From: Agathobaculum butyriciproducens
Lineage (GTDB): Bacteria; Bacillota; Clostridia; Oscillospirales; Butyricicoccaceae
Reading direction: 5' to 3'
NCBI GenBank assembly: GCA_003096535.1
Contig: QEKJ01000001.1
Location: 186,001 to 250,000 of the forward strand
DNA length: 64,000 nucleotides
Below the pieces are notes generated by a model. It was not told the origin of the DNA. It searched no databases and was given only the letters and a program-made list of their open reading frames with translations. Each line of letters opens with the position of its first letter. Positions within the stretch are counted from its first letter, which is position 1. Position numbers and translations under genes: made by a program. This document shows, piece by piece, positions 53,732 through 62,377 of this stretch.

Positions 53732-54915
53732 TTTGTCCTCCTATATTCCGGTGTGCCGTTTACAAAAACAGCCTGCACCTGGGTTGCAATATCCAGCGGA
53801 TCGCCGCTCCACAGCACACAGTCTGCATCCAAACCGGTTTTCAGGCTGCCGATTCTGTCCTGCATGCCCGCAATTTTCGCGGGTACCGATGTGACCGCGC
53901 GCAGCGCGTCCGTTTTATCCATACCCGCGCGCACCGCCAGCATAAGCGCCATCGGCAGCAGCCGCAGCGGAATTTCCGGGTGATCGACCGTAATGGCGGT
54001 TTCGATTCCGGCCTTGCACAGCAGTCCGGGCGCGGCATCCGACAGGTTGCGGATCTCCGGCTTGGAACGGTCGGTCATGTACGGGCCGCTGACCACCGGA
54101 ACGTGCTCCTCGGCCAGCAGGTCGGCCACAAGGTGCGCCTCCGTGCCGTGAATGATAACCGCCCGCAGACCGAACTCCTTCGCAATGCGCAGTGCGGTAA
54201 AGATATCGTCCGCACGGTGCGCGTGAAAATGTGCCTCGGCCTTGCCCCAGAGAAGCGGCTGCAGCGCTTCCATCTTGATGTCGAAATCCGGCTCGTCCTG
54301 CTCCGGATCGTCCTCCGCACGCGCCTTTCGCGAGAAATATTCCTTGGCCTTGTACAGCTCCTCGCGGATGATGGCCGCCGTTGCCATGCGGGTGACGGGC
54401 GTTTCGTCCTTGTCGTGGTAGACAGACTTCGGGTTCTCGCCCAACGCGAACTTGATCGCCAGCGGCGCCTTGAGAATCATATCGTCCACACGGCGGCCTG
54501 CCGTCTTGAGCAGCGCAATCTGTCCGCCGATGGGGTTTGCGCTGCCCGGGCTGACTGCGGCAGCCGTCACACCGGCCTCAAGTGCCTCGCGGAAGCTGCG
54601 GTCGAACGGGTTGACGCCGTCCAGTGCACGCAGGTGCGGCGTCGCCGGATCGGTGTCCTCGTTGCCGTCCGCACCCTCAAAGCCAAGGCCGTCCTCGTAC
54701 AGACCGATGTGCGAGTGGATGTCGATCAGGCCGGGTGTCAGCACGCCGCCCTCGCCGTACACGACATCGCCGTCTATTTGAACCGGCATTGCAGGCGGTT
54801 CGCCTTCGCCCATGGACGCGATTTTGCCGTTTTCGAGCAGCACCCAGCCGAAAAAGCGAGAATCACGCTCATCCATCGTCCAAATGTTGATATCTTTGAT
54901 CAGTGTTTGATTCAT
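53728..54915 (-). CDS. Amidohydrolase family protein
   Basis: Metal-dependent hydrolase of the imidazolonepropionase/dihydroorotase-like superfamily, substrate unknown. It has 395 residues. N-terminal metal site LTPGLIDIHSHIGLYEDG (HxH), further ligands in EAHFHAHRADDIFTAL, VIIHGTEAH and AITVDHPEIPLR (Asp). The C-terminal SLKTGLDADCVLWSGDPLD is the usual barrel-flanking strand. GGAAGAGG site. Similar genes are annotated only as amidohydrolases. Confidence 0.88.
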   Translation of the reverse strand: MNQTLIKDINIWTMDERDSRFFGWVLLENGKIASMGEGEPPAMPVQIDGDVVYGEGGVLTPGLIDIHSHIGLYEDGLGFEGADGNEDTDPATPHLRALDGVNPFDRSFREALEAGVTAAAVSPGSANPIGGQIALLKTAGRRVDDMILKAPLAIKFALGENPKSVYHDKDETPVTRMATAAIIREELYKAKEYFSRKARAEDDPEQDEPDFDIKMEALQPLLWGKAEAHFHAHRADDIFTALRIAKEFGLRAVIIHGTEAHLVADLLAEEHVPVVSGPYMTDRSKPEIRNLSDAAPGLLCKAGIETAITVDHPEIPLRLLPMALMLAVRAGMDKTDALRAVTSVPAKIAGMQDRIGSLKTGLDADCVLWSGDPLDIATQVQAVFVNGTPEYRRTK

Positions 54916-55034
54916 GGAAAACCTCTTCCAAAAACTGTTGACAAGTATGGTAATTTATGGTATATTTATCATGGCGGTTGGGAAAGCCGCCATGCACCGT
55001 TCATATCTTTATCCCCACAATCCTACTTTTGGCG

Positions 55035-56100
55035 CTCTTTCGCAAGGAAGAGCGCGCTTTTTTTGCGCAAAAGCAGGAGCTGCGCTTCTTTTTCAGCACA
55101 AAGCATGCTGGGCACGCGAGTTGCGCAGCAATACGCCCTGTCCGGGCAGCACCTTTTCCTGCACCGATTGTCTGGTGCACACGAACCGCGCAGGCGATTC
55201 GCCCCTAACGAACGGTGGGTTTTTCACTGAACCTCAGCTGGGAGTTGCGCTCTGCGGAGCGCGGGGATTCGCCGCGCCCCGCGGCGGGGGATTTGCGCTG
55301 ACGCCGCGCGGGCGCACAAGAGGGTAGACACCTGCGGTTTCCACCCTCTTGTGAATCACCCCTTTCCCTTGGAGGGTCTGACGCAGATTACCGACATGTG
55401 ACCGCTGCGAAAAGGGGAACGGCAGAGGATTTTTTCTTCCGTGTCTTTCGCAACCTGTTCGCAATGCCGGATACTGTTCTGCTACACAGGCGATTTACTC
55501 TGCGCAGAGCGCGGCATAACAGTGCCGCGCAAATCGTAAGCGCGTTATGATAGATAGCACCTACGAAGATAAATTGTACCAAACGCCTAATTCGCAGGTG
55601 CCATGCGGTATAACGCGTTAAAGAGTTGCGCGACACTGTTATGTCGCGCCTGCTTAGATGAACCCACCTGTGTAGCAGTACGCTGTCTGTGAACTGCGTA
55701 AAGGCGGAGAAAGTCACGCTGCAGTAACCCGACTGCCGTTCCCTATTTTCGAAGCGGTCACATATAGGAAATCTGCGCCGGATTAGGAAGCAAGGGAAAG
55801 GTAGGAGTTCAAAGAGGAAGGAAAACCGCAGGTTGTCCTTCCTTTTTGCCCACCGCCGTGGGTACGGCGTCGCCCCCGCGGCGGGCGCCGCGACGCTCCC
55901 GCCGTCCGCAGACGGCGAATCCCCCGCTGAGGTTCAGCGAAAACCTTCCCGCCCGGAAAGGGCGAACCCGCCTGCGGCAGTTCGCGCACCCCGCTGGGTC
56001 GGTGCAGAAAAGGAGCCGCCCCGTCAGGGCGAACACGCTTACGCAGTTCGTATGCACCGCTCACCCGGTGCCGAAAAGCTCTGCCGACGCTTCGTGCACC
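55035..56100. repeat. Repeat R copy F: ~1.06 kb palindrome with S modules on both sides
   Basis: The most complete R copy. Inverted S modules (about 55035-55310, with CTGAACCTCAGC and GGGCAGCACC blocks) are followed by a left arm (55310-55590), an AT-rich centre near 55575 and an inverted right arm (55590-55860). Direct S modules follow (55915-56090, with GGGCGAACCCGCCTGCGGCA). The terminal hairpins GGGTAGACACCTGCGG and AACCGCAGGTTGTCC close each arm. The 54916-56142 gap holds no recognisable gene. Confidence 0.82.
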
Positions 56101-56113
56101 GGCATATAAAAGC

Positions 56114-56139
56114 AAAACCGAGGTTTCCCTCGGTTTTCT
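56114..56139 (-). terminator. Terminator after the S1-domain gene
   Basis: AAAACCGAGGGAAACCTCGG hairpin with TTTT on the minus strand, adjacent to the stop codon. Confidence 0.85.
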
Positions 56140-56142
56140 TCT

Positions 56143-56607
56143 TTATCTGCGGCGGCGCGAACCGTTCTTGCGATCGGTTGCGTGGCGCACATCGGCCTGA
56201 CGGCTTTCGCTGTCCGACATAAACGCCTTCAGCTTATCCTCAAAGCTCATCGTGGACGGGTCCTTCGGTGCCTGCTGCACACGTCCGCGCGGTGCGGACG
56301 AACGCTGGAAACGCGGCTGACGCGGCGCAAAGCCGCCCTCACGGCGCTCCTGTCTCGGCTGACGCGGCTCCTGCGGCTGCGCCTTCTTGATCGAAAGATT
56401 GATACGGCCTGCCTGATCAATATTGATGATCTTTACCTTGACCTGCTGGCCCTCCTGCAGGAAATCCTTGATGTCGTTTACAAAAGTCGAAGCGACCTCC
56501 GAAATGTGCACCATACCCGACTTGCCTTCGGGCAGCGCAACAAATGCACCAAACTTGGTGATGCCGGTTACCTTGCCCTCTACGATTGCTCCCACTGCCA
56601 AATCCAT
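56143..56607 (-). CDS. S1 RNA-binding domain protein (YabR-like)
   Basis: One S1 domain (about 1-75: VGAIVEGKVTGITKFGAFVA, HISEVASTFVNDIKDFL, INLSIKKAQ) and a basic Arg/Gln/Pro-rich tail with FEDKLKAFMSDSE near the end. It has 154 residues. Related to B. subtilis YabR and general stress protein 13. It is the last gene of the spoVB-mazG-hup-rqcP-yabPQ-divIC block, and has a CGGAGGC site. Confidence 0.9.
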   Translation of the reverse strand: MDLAVGAIVEGKVTGITKFGAFVALPEGKSGMVHISEVASTFVNDIKDFLQEGQQVKVKIINIDQAGRINLSIKKAQPQEPRQPRQERREGGFAPRQPRFQRSSAPRGRVQQAPKDPSTMSFEDKLKAFMSDSESRQADVRHATDRKNGSRRRR

Positions 56608-56640
56608 ATAAGCTGTTTTGCCTCCGTTATTATTTCCCTT

Positions 56641-56922
56641 TTACCGGCTGGACGTATCTACAAAAATACGCTCGCCCGGTTCCGCATAGCCCAGTTCTGT
56701 CCGCGCCATCTCTCCGATATCCTCCTCGGAAATGCCGCTTTGCATTTCCTGCCGGAGCGTCTCGTTCGCCTTCTGATATTCCTCCACCCGCAGGGTCAGA
56801 GACGCGAGTTCATCCCGCTTGCTCTTGATCTGCGTGCGCAGGTTTACCACATTGACGACCGCGTAAAGCAGAAACACCACTACCGCTGCCCTGATAAGGA
56901 TCATCCGCGTGCGCCTTGTCAT
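56641..56922 (-). CDS. divIC: Septum formation initiator, DivIC/FtsB family
   Basis: Division protein that joins FtsL and DivIB in the septal complex. It has 93 residues: basic cytoplasmic start, one membrane helix (about 10-28), a coiled coil (QIKSKRDELASLTLRVEEYQ), and the C-terminal ARTELGYAEPGERIF motif. The ATG at 56922 has GAGGTGAG. Position after yabQ is conserved in spore formers. Confidence 0.92.
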   Translation of the reverse strand: MTRRTRMILIRAAVVVFLLYAVVNVVNLRTQIKSKRDELASLTLRVEEYQKANETLRQEMQSGISEEDIGEMARTELGYAEPGERIFVDTSSR

Positions 56923-56968
56923 CTGCTCACCTCATATCGTTTGCTTGCGCGTCAGACTGATACAGGTT

Positions 56969-57427
56969 TTATTTTATACCTTTTTTGCGAAAAAGAAAAG
57001 AGTCTTTTTCAAATTTTTTCGTCAAAAACCGAATTTTTACCGGACTGCACCGCTGTTTTACCACCGTTTGACAGTGCATCCGCAGGCCGTATACGGCGCG
57101 TCTCAGCTTTGCAAGCACCTGCAGGAGCCGCATAAGCACTTCCAGCACGGTTTCGCTCAGCGCCGCAAAGTACAATCCCATGCCGCCTGCCGCTGTTAAG
57201 AGTACAAAGCCGCGCGGCTGACCGGCGGCCGCGATCAGCCCGAACTCGAATAAGGCCGCCAGCACGATCGCCCAGAACATCGTATCGAGCAGCGCCGCCC
57301 CTGCCCATCCGCACCGGAAATGCAGACGCAGTGCCCGCAGCATGTCATACACCGCCCCGATCCCGACACCGAGCAGCAGGCTTTGCAGCACGAGCGTGAC
57401 CTGCTGGCTGTTCGTAAACACCGGCAT
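56969..57427 (-). CDS. yabQ: Spore cortex biosynthesis protein YabQ
   Basis: Integral membrane protein needed for cortex formation in the mother cell. It has 152 residues with four hydrophobic segments; LLLGVGIGAVYDMLRALRL is the family signature, and a basic tail ends FRKKGIK. Six bases separate it from yabP. Confidence 0.88.
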   Translation of the reverse strand: MPVFTNSQQVTLVLQSLLLGVGIGAVYDMLRALRLHFRCGWAGAALLDTMFWAIVLAALFEFGLIAAAGQPRGFVLLTAAGGMGLYFAALSETVLEVLMRLLQVLAKLRRAVYGLRMHCQTVVKQRCSPVKIRFLTKKFEKDSFLFRKKGIK

Positions 57428-57433
57428 GGCCGC

Positions 57434-57718
57434 TCACCCGCCGAATATCCGCCGAAACAGGCTGTCGCGCGGCTGCACGCTGTCGTCGTACTCGAGCAGG
57501 CCGATCTCACCCTGAATGATCAACTCTCCGGCCTCGAGCTGCAGCCGCTCTACATGCAGTCCCTGACCGCGCACGACCAGCATGCCGCGCACGGTTTCGA
57601 GCAGCACCTGTTCCTCATCAAAGCTGTGCACGTCGGTCACACCGGAAATGGTCAGCTTCTCTCTCCCCTCCAGAATGACACTGTGCGGCATTTCACGGCT
57701 TCGTTCCTCCTGCGCCAT
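57434..57718 (-). CDS. yabP: Sporulation protein YabP
   Basis: Small beta-rich protein of the YabP/YqfC family, partner of YabQ in spore coat/cortex assembly. It has 94 residues: SVILEGREKLTISGVTDVHS, FDEEQVLLETVRGMLVVRGQ, ending DSLFRRIFGG. ATG at 57718 with GGAGGGGAG. A terminator and a sigma-E-like promoter lie upstream, so yabPQ-divIC can be read separately in sporulation. Confidence 0.9.
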   Translation of the reverse strand: MAQEERSREMPHSVILEGREKLTISGVTDVHSFDEEQVLLETVRGMLVVRGQGLHVERLQLEAGELIIQGEIGLLEYDDSVQPRDSLFRRIFGG

Positions 57719-57744
57719 ATAACTCCCCTCCTGACTGCAAAAAA

Positions 57745-57780
57745 GTATCCCACTCTGCAATATATGCGAGAGCGGGATAC
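57745..57780 (-). terminator. Terminator between rqcP and yabP
   Basis: GTATCCCGCTCTCGC/GCAGAGTGGGATAC hairpin followed by six T on the minus strand. Confidence 0.85.
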
Positions 57781-57787
57781 GTTATGT
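57759..57787 (-). promoter_or_regulatory. Possible sigma-E promoter of yabP-yabQ-divIC
   Basis: On the minus strand ACATAAC, 14 bases, CATATATT resembles the mother-cell sigma-E pattern (-10 CATACANT type). It overlaps the terminator hairpin. Short motifs occur by chance, so support is modest. Confidence 0.4.
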
Positions 57788-57792
57788 TCGGT

Positions 57793-58032
57793 TTACAGTT
57801 CCTTATACAGCGCAGACGCATCTGCCTTGAGCGTATGCTCCGCGATATTCAGCACTTCCACCTTCATCGTGCGCTGACCGAATGCGATCTCGATCACGTC
57901 GCCGATCTTCACCTGATACGAAGCCTTGGCCGGCTTGCCGTTGACCGTGATGCGCGCTGCATCGCATGCATCATTCGCCACCGTGCGGCGCTTGATCAGG
58001 CGGGATACCTTCAAATACTTGTCTAATCTCAC
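57793..58032 (-). CDS. rqcP: S4-domain RNA-binding protein RqcP (YabO)
   Basis: Ribosome quality control factor that works with RqcH in alanine tailing of stalled chains. It has 79 residues, almost entirely an S4 domain: MRLDKYLKVSRLIKRRTVAN, ARITVNGKPAKASYQVKIGD. GTG start at 58032, overlapping the hup stop by four bases (GTGA). Confidence 0.93.
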   Translation of the reverse strand: MRLDKYLKVSRLIKRRTVANDACDAARITVNGKPAKASYQVKIGDVIEIAFGQRTMKVEVLNIAEHTLKADASALYKEL

Positions 58033-58310
58033 TTGTTTCCGTCTACCTTATCCTTCAAAACTTTGCCCGGCTTGAACACCGGCATAGTGGCCGCTGCAAT
58101 ATTGATCTCCTCGCCGGTACGCGGATTGTGTCCTGTGCGTGCTGCGCGCTCCTTGGTCTCAAACGTACCGAAGCCGCTGATCTGCAGCTTGTCACCGGCC
58201 GCCATGATATCCGCAATGGCGGTAAACACGGTGTCGATCGTCTTTTCGGTGTCCTTCTTGGAAAAGCCGGTCTTTTCTGCGACCAGCGTCACCAGTTCGC
58301 TTTTCTTCAT
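58029..58310 (-). CDS. hup: DNA-binding protein HU
   Basis: Abundant nucleoid protein that bends DNA. It has 93 residues: MKKSELVTLVAEKTGFSKKD, GFGTFETKERAARTGHNPRT (the DNA-binding arm). ATG at 58310 with AAGGAGCAAA. Coupled to rqcP. Stands 11 bases after mazG. Confidence 0.97.
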   Translation of the reverse strand: MKKSELVTLVAEKTGFSKKDTEKTIDTVFTAIADIMAAGDKLQISGFGTFETKERAARTGHNPRTGEEINIAAATMPVFKPGKVLKDKVDGNK

Positions 58311-58321
58311 GGTTTTGCTCC

Positions 58322-59119
58322 TTATGCGTGTTCCTCGTGCTTTGCGCTGTCCCACAGTGCGTCCAGCTCGGAAAGGGACAGGTCAGCCAGCTTTTTGCCT
58401 GCGGCAGTCGCCTGACGCTCCATCTCCGCAAAGCGGCTGACAAACTTGTTGCAGGTCTTTTCGGCGGCAGCCTCCGGGTCGATCTTCAGGTGACGCGCCA
58501 CGTTGACGGATGCGAACAGCAGGTCGCCAATCTCCTCCTCCGGATCGCCGTCACCGTCGATGGCACGGCGGACCTCGTCAAGCTCCTCCTGCACCTTGTC
58601 AAGTGCATCCTTCACGTTATCCCAGTCAAATCCGACCTTTGCCGCCTTCTTCTGCAGCTTTTCTGCACGAATCAGACTCGGCAGGCTCTTTGCTACGCTT
58701 TCGAGCGCCTGCGTATCGGTCTCCTGATGCTTCTCCTTGCGCTTGAGGTCATCCCAGTTCCTGAGGACCTCCTCGGACGAGGCGACCTCGACATTGCCGA
58801 AGATATGCGGGTGACGGAAGATCAGCTTTTTGCAGATGCCGTCCGCCACATCGTCGATGTCGAATGTGCCCTTTTCCTTCTCCATCTGGGTGTGGAATAC
58901 CACCTGCAGCAGAACATCGCCAAGCTCTTCCTCCATATGCTCGGTGTCCTCGTCGTCGATGGCTTCGCAGACCTCGTAGGTCTCCTCGATGAAGTTGCGG
59001 CGGATAGAATGATGATCCTGCTCACGGTCCCACATGCAGCCGTCCGGCGCGCGCAGGATTTCCATAATGCGGAGCAGATCATCGAACTTGTAACAATCCT
59101 TTATTTCAAAATCAACCAT
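58322..59119 (-). CDS. mazG: Nucleoside triphosphate pyrophosphohydrolase MazG
   Basis: Hydrolyses non-canonical or excess nucleoside triphosphates to monophosphate and pyrophosphate. It has 265 residues with two MazG domains: RRNFIEETYEVCEAIDDEDT (EExxE, about 40) with EELGDVLLQVVFHTQM, and a second EEIGDLLFASVNVARHLK near residue 200. GGAAGTG site. Place in the spoVB-mazG-hup order is conserved. Confidence 0.95.
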   Translation of the reverse strand: MVDFEIKDCYKFDDLLRIMEILRAPDGCMWDREQDHHSIRRNFIEETYEVCEAIDDEDTEHMEEELGDVLLQVVFHTQMEKEKGTFDIDDVADGICKKLIFRHPHIFGNVEVASSEEVLRNWDDLKRKEKHQETDTQALESVAKSLPSLIRAEKLQKKAAKVGFDWDNVKDALDKVQEELDEVRRAIDGDGDPEEEIGDLLFASVNVARHLKIDPEAAAEKTCNKFVSRFAEMERQATAAGKKLADLSLSELDALWDSAKHEEHA

Positions 59120-59134
59120 TTTTGCACTTCCTGA

Positions 59135-60796
59135 TTACTTTAGATGTAAAATATCTGCGATTTTCTCGCCCTTGGGCAGCAGCAGAACATCATCCCGCTC
59201 GACTGCACCGAGCGCGAGCAGCAGAACGGCATACACGGCAACCGCCACACCGATGCACGCGAGCGTGATCAGCTTGTCAGGCATGGTGCCGGGAGCTGCG
59301 CTCAACGCACCGTTCAGCACGCGCTGCACAATGAAAATCGCCGCACTCATGCCGATGGTGGCCGCCAGCGGACGGCAGACCGTTTTTCCGATCGGCGGCA
59401 GCGAACCCGTCAGGCGCCTGATGTGGAACAGGTTGATGACCGCGATCAGCCAGTAGCAGAGCGCTGTACTGATGGGCGCACCCATGATATTCAGTGCCGG
59501 ATTGCCGATGAGAAAATAGTCGCCGAGCATTTTGACAACCGCGCCCGCAAACATCGAGACAAGCGGCAGGTCAATGCGGCCGAACGCCTGCAGCGTCGAG
59601 TTGGTGACAGCCACAAGTGCCGCCGCCGGTACGGCAAAGCCGAGCAGACCCATCAGCACACCGCCAAGCTCCGTTCCCTGCGAGTACAGCATGCGCAGAA
59701 TCGGTCCGGCGAGCATGATGAAGCCCGCGCCAGCCGGCAGGGTGATGATAACCGTCATGCGCAGCGTGGTACCCAGTGTTTTGGAGACCTTGGCATGGTT
59801 GCCCGCCGCGCGTGCGCTTGCGATGGTCGGCAGCACGCTGACCGCCAGTGCGGTGATGAGCGTCTGCGGCAGGTTGAAGAAGTTGATGGCCTGACCGGTG
59901 TAAATGCCGTAGGTGGACATTGCTTCTCTTGCCGTCATGCCGACCGCCGGACTTTGCAGACGCGTGGAGATCAGCGCCACGTCAATCAGGTCGGTCAGAC
60001 TCATAACCGCTGAGCTGATCGTGATCGGAATGGACAGACTGAGCAGCGTTTTCGCCAGCTGGCCCGCCGGACGCGCGCTGTCGTCCAGCGCGTGCACTGC
60101 CGAGCTGCTGCGATGCGTGATCGCTCCCTGAATGAGCATGTAAACAGCGGCAGCCACCTCGCCGATGGTAACGCCGAGGACGGTCATTGCCGCGACTGCC
60201 TGATCGGAAAAGTTATGCTGAACTGCATAATACGCCAGTCCAAGACCGATAAACAGCTTGCCGAGTGACTCAATCACCTGCGAAACCGCCGTCGGCACCA
60301 TGTTCGAGCGGCCCTGATAGTAGCCGCGGAACACCGCCAGAACAGCAACCATCAGCACGCTCGGTGCGATGGCCATAACCGCCAGCCGGGAATCCGCGCT
60401 CTTGATCCAGGATGCAAACGTGCCCGCGCCGAGGAACAGCACGACCGAGCAGATCGCACCGAGCGGAATGAAAATGCTTCCCGCCACACGGACGGTACGC
60501 CGCACCTCATGCTCTCTGCCGCGGGCTGTGGCCTCCGCGACCATTTTCGCCAGCGCCGCCGGAACACCGACGGTCGAGATCATCAGCATCGCCGTGTACA
60601 CGCGGTACGCCGCACTGAACATGCCGAACGCCGGCGAATCCTTGCCGCCGATCATGTTGAGCAGCGGTATCTGGAAGAATGCGCCAATCACCTTGACAAG
60701 CAGACTGGCCAGCATCAAAATGAACGCACCTTGAATGAAATTCTGTTTTTTACGCTGCAAACGCCGTACGCCCCTTCCTTTGATCAGAATGGGCAT
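59135..60796 (-). CDS. SpoVB/MurJ-like polysaccharide flippase (MATE/MOP superfamily)
   Basis: It has 553 residues with about 14 membrane helices. Begins after a basic head with QNFIQGAFILMLASLLVKVI and GAFFQIPLLNMIGG, typical of SpoVB-type lipid-linked oligosaccharide flippases used in spore cortex formation. Context (mazG, hup, yabPQ) supports a sporulation role. The ATG at 60796 has a poor site; a TTG at 60760 has GGAAGGGG ten bases upstream and may be the true start. Confidence 0.88.
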   Translation of the reverse strand: MPILIKGRGVRRLQRKKQNFIQGAFILMLASLLVKVIGAFFQIPLLNMIGGKDSPAFGMFSAAYRVYTAMLMISTVGVPAALAKMVAEATARGREHEVRRTVRVAGSIFIPLGAICSVVLFLGAGTFASWIKSADSRLAVMAIAPSVLMVAVLAVFRGYYQGRSNMVPTAVSQVIESLGKLFIGLGLAYYAVQHNFSDQAVAAMTVLGVTIGEVAAAVYMLIQGAITHRSSSAVHALDDSARPAGQLAKTLLSLSIPITISSAVMSLTDLIDVALISTRLQSPAVGMTAREAMSTYGIYTGQAINFFNLPQTLITALAVSVLPTIASARAAGNHAKVSKTLGTTLRMTVIITLPAGAGFIMLAGPILRMLYSQGTELGGVLMGLLGFAVPAAALVAVTNSTLQAFGRIDLPLVSMFAGAVVKMLGDYFLIGNPALNIMGAPISTALCYWLIAVINLFHIRRLTGSLPPIGKTVCRPLAATIGMSAAIFIVQRVLNGALSAAPGTMPDKLITLACIGVAVAVYAVLLLALGAVERDDVLLLPKGEKIADILHLK

Positions 60797-60844
60797 AGCT
60801 GCCCTTGCCCGATATTACAATATGATGCATCAAACCGTATTATG

Positions 60845-61237
60845 TTACAGCTCTGCGCCGCAGGACGAGCAGTATGCGTCATCCTTGCCGCACGGTTTGC
60901 CGCAGTGCGGGCATGCCGTTACCGAGCGCATTTCCGCCAGCTTGTCGCGCAGCACAGCCAGCTTTTCCTGCTTGGCATCGACCTGCGCCATCTTTTCGTC
61001 CATTTCCTCGTTGGTGACCTCTGCGCCGCGGTGCAGATCGTACACCAGCTTGCCGATTTCCTTGTACAGTGCTTCGCACTCGGTGTTCAGATCGAAAATC
61101 TGCAGGTTGATGCGGGTCGCCAGTGCAAGGTCGTTCGCCTTTTTGCCGGCTACGCCTGCCGCATGACGGGAGACCTTGCCGGTTTTATCCGCCATGTCCT
61201 TTACCTTATCCAGAAAAGCCTGCATTTTCATATCCAT
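60845..61237 (-). CDS. Zinc-ribbon coiled-coil protein
   Basis: It has 130 residues. About 1-100 is helical and charged (AFLDKVKDMADKTGKVSRHA; EEMDEKMAQVDAKQEKLAVL), the end is a four-cysteine ribbon: CPHCGKPCGKDDAYCSSCG. Common in Clostridia, no known role. ATG at 61237 with AAGGAGCG. Downstream of the kinase gene across P copy 5. Confidence 0.8.
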   Translation of the reverse strand: MDMKMQAFLDKVKDMADKTGKVSRHAAGVAGKKANDLALATRINLQIFDLNTECEALYKEIGKLVYDLHRGAEVTNEEMDEKMAQVDAKQEKLAVLRDKLAEMRSVTACPHCGKPCGKDDAYCSSCGAEL

Positions 61238-61280
61238 AGCTTGTCGCTCCTTCCGACGGAATGTCTCCGTTTCCGGTCTC

Positions 61281-61365
61281 ATGGTAATATTGCGTAATGG
61301 AACAAGGGCGATTTGCGGGAAAATTTCCGCAAAACGCCGCAGTTTCAATTATGTGGTATTGCCAT
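61281..61365 (+). repeat. Repeat P copy 5 (85 bp, near-perfect hairpin)
   Basis: Short P form: ATGGTAATATTGCGTAATGG and CAATTATGTGGTATTGCCAT as ends, with GGCGATTTGCGGGAAA and TTTCCGCAAAACGCC as inner arms. It lacks the ~75-base middle of the long copies. Confidence 0.8.
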
Positions 61366-61407
61366 TATACTTCATACCCTGCCAAAAAGCAAGAATACGG
61401 ACATTTT

Positions 61408-62331
61408 TCAGCCGATAAACTCATGCAGAACCGAATCCTCCGGCATATACGGCTTGTAGTCGATCGGCGAAACCCGATCCAGAATCGCGCTGAGCGGTGC
61501 AAGGTCAGCCTGCTCGAGCATGCGCTCCTCACCCTGCAGCTTTTCGCTCAAGTACTGCATGAGGATGTTGGTCTCGTACGGCAGATAGGTGTCCACCGTA
61601 AGGTCAGCCTGCCCGCGGTACGGCGAAATATACAGTCTCTCGCCTCTCCGCACCGAGTTCCACTGCTTTAAGGTGTGCTCCACCGGCGAGCTGCGGAACA
61701 GGCTGTCGCGCATGGCGCGGCGCAGGAAGCGCAGCATGTGCGGCTCAACGCGGATGTTATGGTCGGTCAGCAGCACGCTCGCCACCGAAAGATAGACGCT
61801 TGTCGCATGCTTCTCCAGATCGCCCATGATGACCGGATTAAACGCGTGAATGCCCTCGATCATCACAATTTCGTCCTTGTGCAGCTGCACCGCACGCTCG
61901 TTGCGATGCGAGGTGCGCGTTTCAAAGTCGAAGCGCGGCACCATGATCTCCTCGCCCGCCACAAGACGGGTCAGGTGGTCGCGCAGCAGATCAAGATCCA
62001 TGCACTCCGGGCTTTCGAGGTCGTTGACGCCGTTTTCCTCGTCAAACGGAATGTCGTAGGTGCCCGAGGTACGGTAATAGTCGTCCATCGAGATCATGTG
62101 CGCGTGAATACCCGCCAGCTCGAGAATGCGGCCCAGACGGTCGTTCGTGGTGGTCTTGCCCGATGAGGACGGACCGTTGAGCAGCACGACCGGCTTGCGC
62201 TTGCAGTTCGCGGCGATCTGGTCAGCCACCAGATGCAGCTGACGATGATAGCCTTCCTCGCAGTCATGCACAAAGGCCTCCGCATCGTGTTCTGCGCGGT
62301 GATTGATGTATTTCAGTGTGTATTCTGCCAT
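61408..62331 (-). CDS. Uridine kinase-like nucleoside kinase
   Basis: P-loop kinase of the uridine kinase/phosphoribulokinase family, likely phosphorylating a nucleoside. It has 307 residues: Walker A VVLLNGPSSSGKTTTNDRL (about 50), substrate region ISMDDYYRTSGTYDIPFDEE, and IVMIEGIHAFNP. It lacks the N-terminal TGS-like region of longer Clostridia homologues. AAGGGACTGG site. Separate from hemZ by 46 bases. Confidence 0.88.
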   Translation of the reverse strand: MAEYTLKYINHRAEHDAEAFVHDCEEGYHRQLHLVADQIAANCKRKPVVLLNGPSSSGKTTTNDRLGRILELAGIHAHMISMDDYYRTSGTYDIPFDEENGVNDLESPECMDLDLLRDHLTRLVAGEEIMVPRFDFETRTSHRNERAVQLHKDEIVMIEGIHAFNPVIMGDLEKHATSVYLSVASVLLTDHNIRVEPHMLRFLRRAMRDSLFRSSPVEHTLKQWNSVRRGERLYISPYRGQADLTVDTYLPYETNILMQYLSEKLQGEERMLEQADLAPLSAILDRVSPIDYKPYMPEDSVLHEFIG

Positions 62332-62377
62332 AGCCAGTCCCTTCTTACGGAATTACTCACTCATTTCCCTATCCTGA

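Noticed and set aside
54957-55327. Small open frames in the 54.9-56.1 kb gap considered as genes
   Set aside because: They follow repeat modules found at other loci, have no ribosome site and show Cys/Arg/Ala-rich translations without a domain.
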